64,000 nt of DNA from Vanrija pseudolonga (taxonomy: Eukaryota > Basidiomycota > Tremellomycetes > Trichosporonales > Trichosporonaceae). The stretch is taken from assembly GCF_020906515.1 (NCBI RefSeq), contig NC_085852.1:868001-932000 (forward strand), read 5' to 3'. The notes under the pieces are model-generated. The model worked only from the letters and a program-made list of their open reading frames with translations. It was not told the DNA's origin and ran no database searches. Below, in pieces: positions 36,001-46,406 of the stretch. Position numbers and translations under genes: made by a program. Numbering within the stretch: position 1 is the first letter of the stretch; every line of letters starts with the position of its first letter.

Positions 36001-37029
36001 TTTGGCGTCTCGCTCGACTCACCGGAGCAGTCATCCGAGTCGCACTACACCGCACACCGATCGTCGAATGAGCACATCCCCTCAGCGACGGCGACCTGGC
36101 ACGCCAGGCCGACTGCTCCGCTGGCCAACCCTCCTCCTCGATCCAACACGTACGGCTCGTTAACTGGGTCACGTCCTCCTCCAGTTCCCACCATGATTGA
36201 CAGGCCAAACTTCCCCGCCCCTGGAAGCGCCCCAATCTCGCCGGTCAAATCTTACGCCCTGCCAGCTTCTCCATCCAAGCTGGCGCAGCGCGAACTGGGG
36301 TTCTCTCCCCGGGAGTCGACATTTAGTCACCGCGAATCGACCTTTACTCACCGCGAAGCGGCGTTCGTGCGGAGTGACTTGGCCTACTCGCCTCGCGAGT
36401 CCACATTCACTCAGCGCGACTCTGCGTTCATGCCACCACCGTCTCGCGAGTCGACGTTTAATCAGCGCGAAACGGCGTTCGTGCGAAGCGAGATGGCGTA
36501 CTCGCCTCGCGAGTCGACGTTCACCCAGCGCGACTCTGCATTCGTCCCGCCGCCGTCCCGCGAGTCGACGTTTGCTCAGCACGACGCTCCATTTTCGCCG
36601 TCCTCGCCACGCGACTCGGGTCACTCTGGTCGCTCACCCCGCGAGCAATCGTTTTTGCACCGCGAGCAGCCGGGATTCTCGCCGCGTGAGTCGACGTTCA
36701 CACGCGATCTCCCGCCAGTGGTGCCTCCTCGCGACGGAGCCGCCCCCCTCATGACGCCTCGTGAAGTGCCGCCGGTTATCCATACGCACATTGCGCACCC
36801 ACATGGAAACCAGCAACCGACTTCTGCGGTCAAGTCGAAGATGAACACGTTTGGGCGGTCAATGGGCCACTTGGTCATGGCGCGCGGCCGTGCGGAAAAG
36901 GACGGCAGCCAGAACACGGTGAACGCCATGCGTAAGCCCGAGCCTCCTGGAGCAGTCACCAACAATCCGGGGCGGTGGAACCGAGATATGGTAATTGGGA
37001 TTATGGGACCGCCGGCCGACCGGCGATAG
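33088..37029 (+). CDS. Large repeat-bearing protein of unknown function, 1254 residues
   Basis: Four exons (33088-33252, 33324-33908, 33964-34818, 34870-37029), all joining in phase 0. The first about 600 residues look folded and mostly helical (SSHLVGLDQAADAIEEHIL, MREVVLEYVISRETRLRERK, LLSLRMLLSYFTLADLARQL, EEKTIAWLQGLVDQVEKRF), broken by a Ser/Pro loop (GSPRTTTGSPSSPSSPTLGG). The rest is disordered, rich in Ser/Pro/Thr. Residues encoded by about 36301-36700 form repeats around SPRESTFTQRDSAF, arranged in a 38-residue higher unit (114 bases) present almost twice. The last residues (GRWNRDMVIGIMGPPADRR) are compact again and may be a conserved tail. No domain recognised. A scaffold role would fit the long Ser/Thr-Pro-rich tail, as inference only. 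Confidence 0.8.
36301..36700 (+). repeat. In-frame PRESTF protein repeat, 114-base period
   Basis: Within the large unknown gene the word GCGTTCGTGC recurs at 36361 and 36475, and the segments after each encode nearly the same 38 residues (AFVRS-LAYSPRESTFTQRD and similar). Shorter units with the RESTF core flank the two long ones. Synonymous differences between copies show the duplication is not very recent. Confidence 0.85.
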
Positions 37030-37457
37030 GGGGATCCACACCTTGTCTGTTGTAGAAGCATTGAGGGGGAGGGGGGCTAGAGAGAGGAGGATCGGAGAAT
37101 AGTCGTAGTGCATTCTTGTGTAGCCATCCATCATGACAGACTGGGTCATCAGTCTGAATATGTATAGTTGTAAACAGGGCGGACCGGGCCGCAAGGGCTT
37201 CAAGCCGTGCCGAGTCGATTTTGGCGGTCGCCGCGTATCGCGCCAAGCGGAGCGAGGGGAGGTGCGGCGTCCACTGGCATGTAGCCCGCCACGGCCGACC
37301 AAATCAGCAATCGCAATCGGAGAGGGGTCGAGCGACAGTCTGTACACTACACTATTTCAGCGTGTCCATGCTACCTCGCCTTTCGACAGCTACAACACCT
37401 CTAGCCAGACGCTACATCTCTGCGACTTTTGCACCCCCACTCCTCTCTTCGCCCAAC
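37030..37457. other. Spacer upstream of chorismate mutase
   Basis: Two plus-strand genes in tandem. This 428-base stretch holds the 3' UTR of the large unknown gene and the promoter of chorismate mutase. An in-frame upstream ATG at 37368 is discussed with that gene. Confidence 0.45.
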
Positions 37458-38830
37458 ATGAACATTACCACCGGCGCTACCGTCGACCAGATCCTGCACA
37501 TCAACAACATCCGCGACCAGCTCATCCGCCTCGAGGACACGATCATCTTTTGTGGGTTGCGCGGCGCGCGCCCCGACGCCCACTGACGCCCCCCAGTGCT
37601 CATTGAGCGCGCGCAGTTTGCGCTCAACAAGCGTATCTACGAGGCCGGAGCGTTCAAGGACCAGATCAAGTGGGACGGCTCATGGCTCGAGTGGTTCCTG
37701 TTCGAGATTGAGAGCTTCCATGGTGCGTTGCGTGGGTTGGAGGGGTAAGCTGACGAGAAGCCAAGGCGCGCCGTTACACTAGGTGAGTGTGGTGACCACG
37801 GACACAGTGCAAGCACCACTGACACGTCTCACCCCAGCCCCGACGAGCACCCGTTCACGCCCATCGACAAGCTGCCCCAGCCCGTCATCGACGTGCAGCA
37901 CTACCCGCCGCTGCTGTACCAACCGGCCGCGAGCCACCCAGACGTAAACGTCAACGCGCGCATCCTCGACTTCTACGTCAACCACATCGTGCCCGGCATC
38001 ACGCTCCCCTCGCCCGGCTCGCCGCGCCAGCGCAGGCTGTCCATCTCGGGCCGCGACGCCAGCCTCGACGACGGCAACTACGGCTCGGCGGCGACGCGCG
38101 ACGTCGAGGTCCTGCAGGCGCTGAGCCGCCGTATCCACTTTGGTGAGTGACAAGAGAGGGGGGGAGAAGGGCCAGTTGGGCATTGAGGCCGGCTGGCCGG
38201 AGCGTTGTCGCCGCCCCACCGTGGCATCGCCGCACCGGCGACGTCGACTGGCGCCGTTGACGGCGATTTCTCGGAGCCTCACGCTCGGCGGCGATCTCGT
38301 TTGACGTCGTTGACGGCGACCATTGCTGCCTTGCCCTCGGAGCTCGCCCTCGGCGGCGACGTCGTCTGGCGTCGTCGACGGCGCGGCGTCTATCACTTGC
38401 TCAGCTCCCCCCTTAGCCTTACATCTCCCCGTCCAACCTTAACCCAACCCCCGCAGGCATGTTCGTCTCCGAGTCCAAGTTCCGCGAGGCTCCGCACGAC
38501 TTTATCCCGCACATCCTGGCCGACCCGCCCAACAAGGCGGCGCTCGAGGCGCTCATCACCAAGCCGGCTGTCGAGGCCAAGCTGCTCGTACGCCTCGCCA
38601 ACAAGGCGCGCGTGTACGGCTGCGAGATGGACGGCGACGGCAAGGTCATCGAGAGCCCCGACGGCATCGTCGGCAAGATTGACATCGAGCAGGTCGTCGG
38701 CCTCTACCGCGACTGGGTCATCCCGCTCACCAAGGACGTCGAGGTCGACTACCTCGTCCACCGTCTCGAGGGCGTCCCCCAGGAGGACATCGACGCATGG
38801 CTTGCTGCTGGTGAGAGGCAATGGAAGTGA
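37458..38830 (+). CDS. ARO7: Chorismate mutase
   Basis: It rearranges chorismate to prephenate, committing it to phenylalanine and tyrosine. Five exons (37458-37551, 37597-37722, a 22-base exon 37761-37782, 37838-38142, 38457-38830) give 306 residues. The eukaryotic AroQ helical fold is evident: [111 protein letters not shown] and [18 protein letters not shown]. An insert of about 20 residues ([20 protein letters not shown]) is fungal-variable. The start at 37458 has a good CCAACATG context and matches usual length. An in-frame ATG at 37368 would add 30 residues resembling a mitochondrial presequence. The last intron (38143-38456, 314 bases) is unusually long and internally repetitive. Confidence 0.95.
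38251..38385. repeat. Degenerate tandem repeat inside chorismate mutase intron 4
   Basis: The word GTTGACGGCG (or GTCGACGGCG) recurs near 38256, 38309 and 38374, each in a longer similar block containing CTCGGCGGCGA and GTCGT. Unit spacing is about 53 and 65 bases. It makes this intron several times longer than its neighbours. Confidence 0.65.
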
Positions 38831-39159
38831 GCTGCATGGCGATTAGAATGCATCGGCGTGGTGACTGCCTGGCGGGGGTTGGACGCTGGGCCTCGTTCGG
38901 CTTGGTCTCGGCTTCGTGTTGCCGACGCCGTGTTAATCTCTTCACTGATCCACACTACGCGCTCCTGATCTGCAACCGCACCCGATGCCCACACTAACCG
39001 CACGGGCAGCGCCACCCGCGCCCCCACCGCCACGACAATGACTGGCATACAAGACTACAGTGCGTTACGATGTCGCTATATTAATGTAACGTGAGGGCGT
39101 ACGCGAAGCGCGCTGCAAGAGACGACTGACTACAAGACGACACGGACTCGCCTGGCCGC

Positions 39160-41315
39160 CTAGAAGAGGTAGGAAGACAAGCGCTGGTACCACGTCTCGG
39201 GGGCGTAGATCTCCTTGTCCATCTCCTCCATCTCGTCGAGCTGGCGGCGGCCCGAGACAAAGTCGATCTGGTCGAGGGGCACCAGCTTGGTACGCTTGAG
39301 GAGCTTCCAGCCGACCCAGCAGACGGCAAAGATGGGGATGGTGATGTACGAGGCGACAAAGTTTGACGCCTTCCAGTTGCCCTTGAGGAATACGCCAAAG
39401 TTGTTGAAGAGCATGATGATGGTGAAGGAGATGATGCCGTACCACGAGAGGTAGGGCTGGAAGGGGGCCTTGTACGGGTGGCTGTCGCGCGAGAGGCCCT
39501 GGCGCTTGAGGCCGTAGTAGAAGCGGAGGTAGGACAAGAGGATGGCCCACCAGGCGAGGATACCCGAGATGGCCGAGATGTTGTAGAGCCAGTTGAAGGC
39601 CTGGACGGCGGCATCACCACCGGTGTTGAGGTAGGCGAGCGCGCCGAAGAGGGACGTGACGACGATGCACCAGATGGGCAGGCCGTTCTTGAGGCAGTAG
39701 CGGAAGAACCTGGGCGCCTGGCCCTGGAGGGAGAGGGCGTAGAGGGTACGCGAGGCGGCGTAGACGTCCGAGTTGCCTGCCGACCAGGCCGAGACGAGGA
39801 TGACGGCGTTGACGACCGAGGGCAGGCCCTTGATGCCGGCGTTCTCAATGGCAATGACGAACGGCGAGGCCTTGGCGGTACCTGCTCCCGACGCGTCGAG
39901 GAGGCGCGAGTCGGTGTAGGGGACGAGCACGGAGATGAAGAAGATGCCGAGGACGTAGAAGATGACGAGGCGGTAGAAGACACGCTTGATGGCACGGGGG
40001 ACGGTGCGGCGGGGGTTCTGGGCCTCGCCGAGGGTGGTCGCGACGATCTCGGTACCGATGAACGAGAAGGCGGCCTGCGTGAACACACTAAAGAAGGCGA
40101 GGAACTGGCCCCAGCGGCCGCCAATGACGCCGTCGCCCGCCGCGATCTGGTTGAACGGGCCCGGGTTGCGCCAGTATCGGAAGCCGATGGCGTCGTGGCT
40201 CGGTCCGCCACCGCACATGAGGACGAGGCCGAGGATGATGAGGCCGACAATCGTGACGACCTTGATGGCCGAGAACCAGAACTCGCACTCGCCGTACGCG
40301 CGCGCGCCGAAGAAGTTGACGAGCCACACGAGCACCATGGTGACGGTGATGTAGACGGCGGGGTTGGTCTTGGAGTCCCAGTACGAGATGACAATGGCCG
40401 AGGCGACGAGCTCGGTGGGGGTGGTGATCGCCCACGAGTACCAGTAGTTGAAGCCGACGGCAAAGCCGAGCGCGGGGTCGACGAAGCGCGCGGCATAGTG
40501 CGTGAACGCGCCGGCGACGGGGAAGAGGGTCGCCATCTCGCCGAGCGCGACCATCATCGAGAAGACCATCGACGCCATGATGCAGTAGGCCAGCCAGACG
40601 CCCACGGGGCCGCCGTTGGCGAGCGCGCCGCCCGATCCGACAAAGAGACCTGGGATGTCAGCGCCGATACGTAGTCGTGCGTGGGACAGGTGTTGCGGCC
40701 TCTACCAGCTCGTGCGAGCGCTGTGAGGCGAGCGCGCCCCCTCCTGCCTGCCAAGAGCAGGCCCGGGCACCGGACATGGCCGTCAGGACACGCCCTCCGG
40801 GACTCCGGTACACCGGATCTTGCGCAACCCGGCCGGAACGACGGCTACGGAAGGAGCGTGCATCGCGCGCGTCGCTGCGGCTGCCGGTGCCGTCCCCGCA
40901 TCACGTCTGGCGCCACTCGCCTCGCCTCGCCTCGCCTCGCCCGCCAATGCCACGCCCACACCACCACACTCACCAGTACCGATAGCGCCGCCGATGGCGA
41001 TCATGGCCATGTGTCGCTGCTTGAGCGAGCGCTTGACGCCGCCTTCCATCTCTCCGCGGTCTGGGGTGGGGGGTTAGCGCTGTGTCGCTGCTGTTGCTGT
41101 TGCTGCTGCTGTCTCAGGCCCTCGGGATCGCCTGCGGCGACCCCTCGGCTCACGCTCGACTCACTGTTCAAGTTCATCCCCGGCATGGTCGTCCCCGTGT
41201 GGTCGACACGGTACGCCTTCTCGGGGTCAGACCCCGCGTCGGGCGCGTACGCGGGGGGCGCGTACGCCGGCTGCACGGACGTGCCTCCGTTGTCGTCCTT
41301 TTCCTTGTATTCCAT
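39160..41315 (-). CDS. Amino-acid permease (AAT/YAT family)
   Basis: A plasma-membrane proton/amino-acid symporter of the APC superfamily. Three exons (41315-41165, 41060-40974, 40649-39160) give 575 residues. The N-terminal cytoplasmic tail (MEYKEKDDNGGTSVQPAY) is followed by the conserved lead-in GVKRSLKQRHMAMIAIGGAI and GTGLFVGSGGALANGGPVGV, the substrate-contact segment of TM1. About twelve membrane segments follow, including VALGEMATLFPVAGAFTHYA, FTQAAFSFIGTEIVATTLGE and LVIFYVLGIFFISVLVPYTD. The C-terminus (PLDQIDFVSGRRQLDEMEEM) is a typical permease cytoplasmic tail. Substrate cannot be told. The second intron is 324 bases, long for this genome. A glutamine-coding CAG run lies in the first intron, not in the protein. 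Confidence 0.93.
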
Positions 41316-42853
41316 TGCGAGTGTGAGTGTGTGTGGGGGGGGGGGGGGGGTGAGGGGGGATAAGCACGCGGGTATGGCCTCTTCCGTTATATCTGCAGTC
41401 TGTCGGCAATTCGTTTGTCTCGTGCGCCTCGTTTGCTCGCTCGCTCGCTCGCTGCCTGCTCGCTCTGCTCGCTCAATGCACGCCCTCCCTCGCAAGGTAT
41501 TTTTTCCCCGTGTGGGGAGTAGTGGGCCGGGGCTGTCGGGCTCTCTGGCAAGAGCCCTTGCCTTCCTTTCGCTCGACCACTCACTCACTGCCATTCCCTA
41601 CCGCGCCCACGAATAGAACAGCATGTCTCTGCAGATTGTACCTGCTCTAACCGAGCCGCCAGCGGCCAGAGGCGAATCAGGCACGCCGCGCCAGCTTGGC
41701 ACATGGCCTGGGTGGCCGGGGTGGGCTGCCGACATTCCAGTTTTAGAACTGGTGCTTGTCTTGTGCGCCGCTCGCCGCTCGCTACTACGGGGTTCACGTG
41801 CTCGTGTGGGTGGCCCTGGGGGCCCTGGCCTGGTGCCGCCTGCTGCTGGGATTAGATGCTCGCTGTCCCCCCTGCAGGGATCCCACGGATTTGGGAGATG
41901 CAGGCAGTTGAGCTGGCCACTCAGCACACTGCGCATTGGCTGCGTCGACCTCGACCCCGCGTGGCGCACTGCATGCGATGCGCGCTGCGTCGATGTGCGC
42001 CGTTTGAACCCCAGCAGCAGAGGGCGGCAGGGGCCGGCAATGTCGGGTGGCGCTACCAAAGAAAGAGTCGACGCTCGAGGCAGCGCGGATGAGCCGTTGG
42101 AGCTGACGGTGCCCCGACAGCTGTAGCGCTCCAGCGCTCCAGCGCCATTCGTAAACGTCCCGAGAGCGCTCGAGAGCACAGACGCTAGCGCGTCCAAAGT
42201 GCCCACTCGCTTCCGACATCGCGGACTTCTCCACAAAATGGCATCTCTATCACGCCTGATCTGTTGTGCTCTTTGCGCGCGTATCACGCACATCCGTGGC
42301 GGGGAGTTGCGGGGCCGCCGTTGCTGATGGCGTGCCCGTCCTTATCGTGCAAAGACGTCTCTAAGGGCCTGGTCTGTGTTTATCCCGCAAACTCTATTGG
42401 ACGGATTACCACCAGATTGGCCCTGCGAGCACACAACAGACTCTGTTACGAGTCATCATGTCTCACCACGCCGCCGATCCGTCACTCACTCATAGAGATA
42501 CCGACGAGCCCAAGTGTCGATCCGCACCAACACGGCGCCTCTCACTCGCCGTCCGCATCCACGGGCCGCGGGCTCGTGCATCAATACCCATCACCGAGTC
42601 GTGGAATGTAGCAGCTCCAACTCAACCCCACCCCAAATCACCATGTCCGCCTCAACGGACCTGGGGAACCCACTCCCCAATGGCGCACCAGATCCTGCTC
42701 ACAAACCATGCAAATGTGCATCCCTGTCTATCCTGCGCTGACTACATGGGCGAGTCACCGCACTCGTCGTCATAGCACTTGTCATGACTCCATCCATCAT
42801 GACCCTTGCCGCGGGCCCCGTCCGAATCCCAAAGCAACTACCCCCGACACGCT
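41316..42853. other. Intergenic, 1.5 kb
   Basis: It lies between the permease start and the mS35 stop, both minus strand, so it includes the permease promoter and leader. A run of about 17 G occurs at 41335-41351 and GCTCGCTC repeats near 41434-41475. Frames on both strands lack family features. No gene supported. Confidence 0.45.
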
Positions 42854-44601
42854 TTAAGCGCTCTTTGTTGGGAGCCACTCCTTAGGGAACCCGCGGACGC
42901 CACCGATAACCTCTGGTCGGCGCTTGAGCGCCTCGGCGCGGGCCCAAACGTGCTGGCCGTCACGCTGGCGCTTCTTGCGCTGACGCGCGAGGAGGTGGCG
43001 CGTGTCGATGGGCTGGTTGGCGGGCAATGGCGACTTGGGGTCCTGTGGTCGCAACCAAGTCGCGCGCATAGGTGATGGGAGGCGCCGGCAGTGATTTTCA
43101 AGAGCGCGGATGCGCGATCGTCCACAATGGTCAAAGGCCGGAGTGGGTTGAATGGTTGAATGGGTAAGGAAATGTGGCGGCGGACGGAGGTGATTGGCGG
43201 TGGAGGCAGGGGTCAAGGACAGGACCGTCGGCGTCATATTCGGCACCGCAACATCAGAATCGGCGCCGACAGCGATGAACAAGCGACGGACGCGAGCATG
43301 AAGCAGGAATAGCAGGAAGGACATGGTCAGCCTCCACATCGTCAAGCACGCGCCTCGCCAAACTCACGTTGGCGGCCTCAACAAGCTTGTCCAAGATGTC
43401 CGAGACGCTCTTGCGGTTCTGGCGTCCGAGCGGCAGCCTCTCCTCGGCAATCTTGAGCCAGCCGTCCTTGCTGAGCTTGTCCTCGGCCTCGAGGTTGAAG
43501 GCACCAGCGGCGTTCTTGCCGAGCTCGGCACGGCCAGGACGTCCAGGCGACCACCGTGGGCCAGCGAGCAGCTTGAAGCGCTGGATGGCGTCGGCTGTCT
43601 TGAGCGGCAGCGCCGAGACGGGCGCGACGAGCACGCGCTTCTGGTTGTACGGCGAGTCGGGGTCCGACAGGTCGACGGTGGACGTGATGCGGATCTTGCC
43701 CTTGGGCTCGCGGAACTTACGGGCCTGAGCTGGGGGGAAGTTAGCGGGTGAGGCAGGAGATTGTGAGGGAGGGGGAAGAGGCGCTAGCGTTTGTGAAGGC
43801 GTCAGATCGACGGCGGCAGCCTGTAGGCGCGCCTCTTGACGATAACCATGAGATGCTAGACGTGCCAACAGCCGTCAGGCTGCGATCTGTGTCGTCTTCA
43901 GACTCCTCGGCGTGCTTTCGCGCCCCGGGTAATCCTTAGAATGCGGAGTCGGCAATGGGGACACTGCAGCATTCCTGTGCCAAGCAACGTTGAAGGAGCA
44001 TGCCCTTTGCCCTCTGGAACGGCATGAGGAAAGCCAGCCGGACCCGCGTCCTGCGGAGTGCTGTAGTGCCGGCACGCGAGCATGTGGCCCGGGAACGGTT
44101 GTCGTCGAAGCCGGCGGCATACGGCGTCCCCATCGACAAGGGCCGGCTGTCCATCGCTGTCCATCGCAAACACCTGCGAGCTTGTTGCCTTTGCCAGGCC
44201 CGCCACAGGCTTCAAGTCCCAGCTTGCTTCCAGCACTCCCAGTGCCGCCAAGCTCTTGCAGCCCTTCGCGCCGGCGTCCTCATCCCTTTCGAGCGCAGCC
44301 GATGCGGTCGATACCCACAACCCCACGTCCCAAACTCACCAAGCAGCGACTCGCGATCCAGCTCAAGCTTGGAGAACAGCTGGCGCGCGGCGTCAATCTC
44401 GAGCAGGCGGCGGTGTCCAATGGACGTCGTGTCGTCAAAGAGGAACGGGTTGAGGTCGTCGAGGTCGTACGCCTCTGCTCCGGGGCGCAGCTCGTCCTCC
44501 TTGGACTTGCCCGGGGTCCTGGGCGCGGACTTGGCCGACGTCGTTCCGAACGCGCGCGCGGCGGAGGGCACGGCGGTGCGCAGGCGCGGGAGGAGGGACA
44601 T
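42854..44601 (-). CDS. RSM24: Mitochondrial small-subunit ribosomal protein mS35
   Basis: A mitochondria-specific small-subunit ribosomal protein. Three exons (44601-44340, 43729-43368, 43042-42854) give 270 residues. The N-terminus (MSLLPRLRTAVPSAARAFGT) is a plausible targeting presequence. Family hallmarks: IGHRRLLEIDAARQLFSKLE, then across the first junction AQARKFREPKGKIRITSTVD, YNQKRVLVAPVSALPL, QRFKLLAGPRWSPGRPGRAE, and GWLKIAEERLPLGRQNRKSV with SDILDKLVEAAN. The C-terminus is basic and ends GVRGFPKEWLPTKSA. The introns are 610 bases (43730-44339) and 325 bases (43043-43367), far above the usual 45-70. Junctions are supported because the coding blocks join in frame at CCGCTAAC-type branch and CAG signals. 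Both introns contain open stretches with no conserved sequence. Confidence 0.88.
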
Positions 44602-45192
44602 GGTGGTCGTGGTGGTGTGGTCGAGAGTGACTTTTGCCCGTTGTAATGTTCGGCTGGGTTGCTGGTGCAAAGTCGGAAAGTGCGGAGGTGAGCACAAAAT
44701 TCGCGCGCCTAGGGACTCTTCTTAAAGGCGCGCAAATTAGGGACGGCACAAATAGGCCCGAAGCCATTGTTTGGTTCCGCCACAAAGCCACTTGTCATAG
44801 AGCGGCATGTGAGACGCGCCCCCTAGTCTTGCCTCTTCTTGCCAGTCGTGTCTGTCGCGTGAGGAACGCGCGCCGCGATCATTTCATATCAAGCGTGAGA
44901 TTGATTGTCTTCGATCAATCTAGACACTCGGGGGTCTCGGCGTGAGATCGTGAGACACGCCGACACTGCCCCGTCGCCGACGTGACGACCACGACTCATC
45001 AACCCCCTGGCCCTGGCTCTCCCGCCATGCAATGTTACAATGGTCCATAGGGGTATGATATGCGATGAAGTGGGTGAGAAAGTACAACTGGCAATGTGGG
45101 CAAGCCCTTTCTGTCTATAGAACAACAAGTCCTGTCGTTGTCGGGGTGGCCTGCCGCCCCCGAATGCAAAAGTGTCAAACACGCCGGTCTAG
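44602..45192. promoter_or_regulatory. mS35 promoter / MTD1 3' region
   Basis: Both neighbours are on the minus strand. The 591 bases hold the mS35 promoter and the 3' UTR of MTD1. No gene seen. Confidence 0.45.
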
Positions 45193-46406
45193 TCACTGGT
45201 GCTGCATTCGCAGCACAAAGGCGTTGACCTTGAGCATGAGGATGGTGACCGAGCCTAGTCGTGGCGCGTACATGCCGGCGCGGTCGCGCACATCGGCCTC
45301 AAAGTTGCCGAGCTCGGACAGGTCGATGCAGATGGCGCCGGGGCGGAGCGCGATGGTGGGCACCTTGAATGAAGACCCAGGCACGGCCGTCACGACAATG
45401 TCGCTCTCTGCCAGCAGAGACGCGAGCGAGGGCTTGACCTCGGGGTGGACAGACACGGAATGTCTGTCTCCACCGTTGCGCTCGTACACATGCGTCGAGT
45501 CAATGTCGACAGAATACACGCGGGCGCCGTCGTTGGCGAGCATGCCTGCGAGTGGACGGCCAACAGTTTCGGATCTGGTGGTGGTCATGTGTCAGTGGCG
45601 TTGTGCGTCGCGATGGAGGCGCCTTCGATTCATGATTCAATGACTCACCGGTTAACTACCGTGACCGTCTTGCCGCGGAATCGGTCTCCGACCGACGCGT
45701 ACGAGTTGTAGATGCCAACCTCGTTGGACTGGAGCGCGCGGACGACGGCGAGCGCGGTGCATGGGTAGACGGTGGCCGCGGCGGGGTTGGCCGTGAGCTC
45801 CTCGACGGTGGACGGGGGGTGGTCGTAGGAGCGCTCAAGCGACTCGGGGTGGACACCCTCGACGTCGACACGAGGTGCGATGAGCGCACGCAGCTCGGCG
45901 TCGCGTACGGCGTCAAAGAGCGGGAAGTAGACGATGAGACCGTCGACCGTCAAGTCGTCGTTGATCTCGACAATCTTTGCTCTGACAGCCGCGAACGACG
46001 CGCTGTCGTCATAGTCGTCCTCGGCAGCCGAGAGGTCGACCTTGTCAAACACGACCTCGGCCTGCTTGCACGCGCGGGCCGTCATGTCGGCGTACATGTG
46101 GCAGCCCGAGTCCGAGGTGGCGAGGAGGCCGACGATGCGCAGGGGACGGTCGAGGCCCGCGAGGGCGTCCTTGAAGACGGCCTTGATGGGCTTTGTGATC
46201 TTGAGTGCGGAGAGGTCGCGGCATTTTTCAGTAAAGACGGGGTAGTCGGGCAGCGAGGGGGTAGTGACGACGAGGGGCGAGTCGAAGAAGGCGTCCTTGT
46301 GGGCTGGGGGAGTGGAGGGGATGAGGGTGATGGTTGACGACGACGACGAGCGCGACATTGCAGGCGGGAGGAGCGTGGGGAGGTTGTGCTGCACGCGGGT
46401 GGACAT
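45193..46406 (-). CDS. MTD1: NAD-dependent 5,10-methylenetetrahydrofolate dehydrogenase
   Basis: It oxidises methylene-THF to methenyl-THF in the cytosol, supplying one-carbon units. Two exons (46406-45649 and 45574-45193) give 379 residues. Family features follow yeast Mtd1: ARACKQAEVVFDKVDLSAAE, NDDLTVDGLIVYFPLFDAVR, DVEGVHPESLERSY, YPCTALAVVRALQSNEVGIY, then the NAD-binding segment RGKTVTVVNRSETVGRPLAG, MLANDGARVYSVDID. A second in-frame ATG lies 16 codons in (MSRSSSSSTITLIP), and either could start the protein. In this genome it may serve the same folate pool as the GAR transformylase at 6268-7204. The strictly NAD-dependent monofunctional type is fungal. Confidence 0.95.

Noticed and set aside
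39478-40674. Plus-strand frame of 398 codons opposite the permease
   Set aside because: Mirror of the permease coding strand; Asp/Glu/Arg/Val-rich composition typical of antisense to a GC-rich gene.
41066-41164. Poly-glutamine stretch in the permease N-terminus
   Set aside because: The CAG/CAA run lies in an intron: a GTGAGT donor and a CTAAC...CCCAG acceptor remove it and restore the conserved permease frame.
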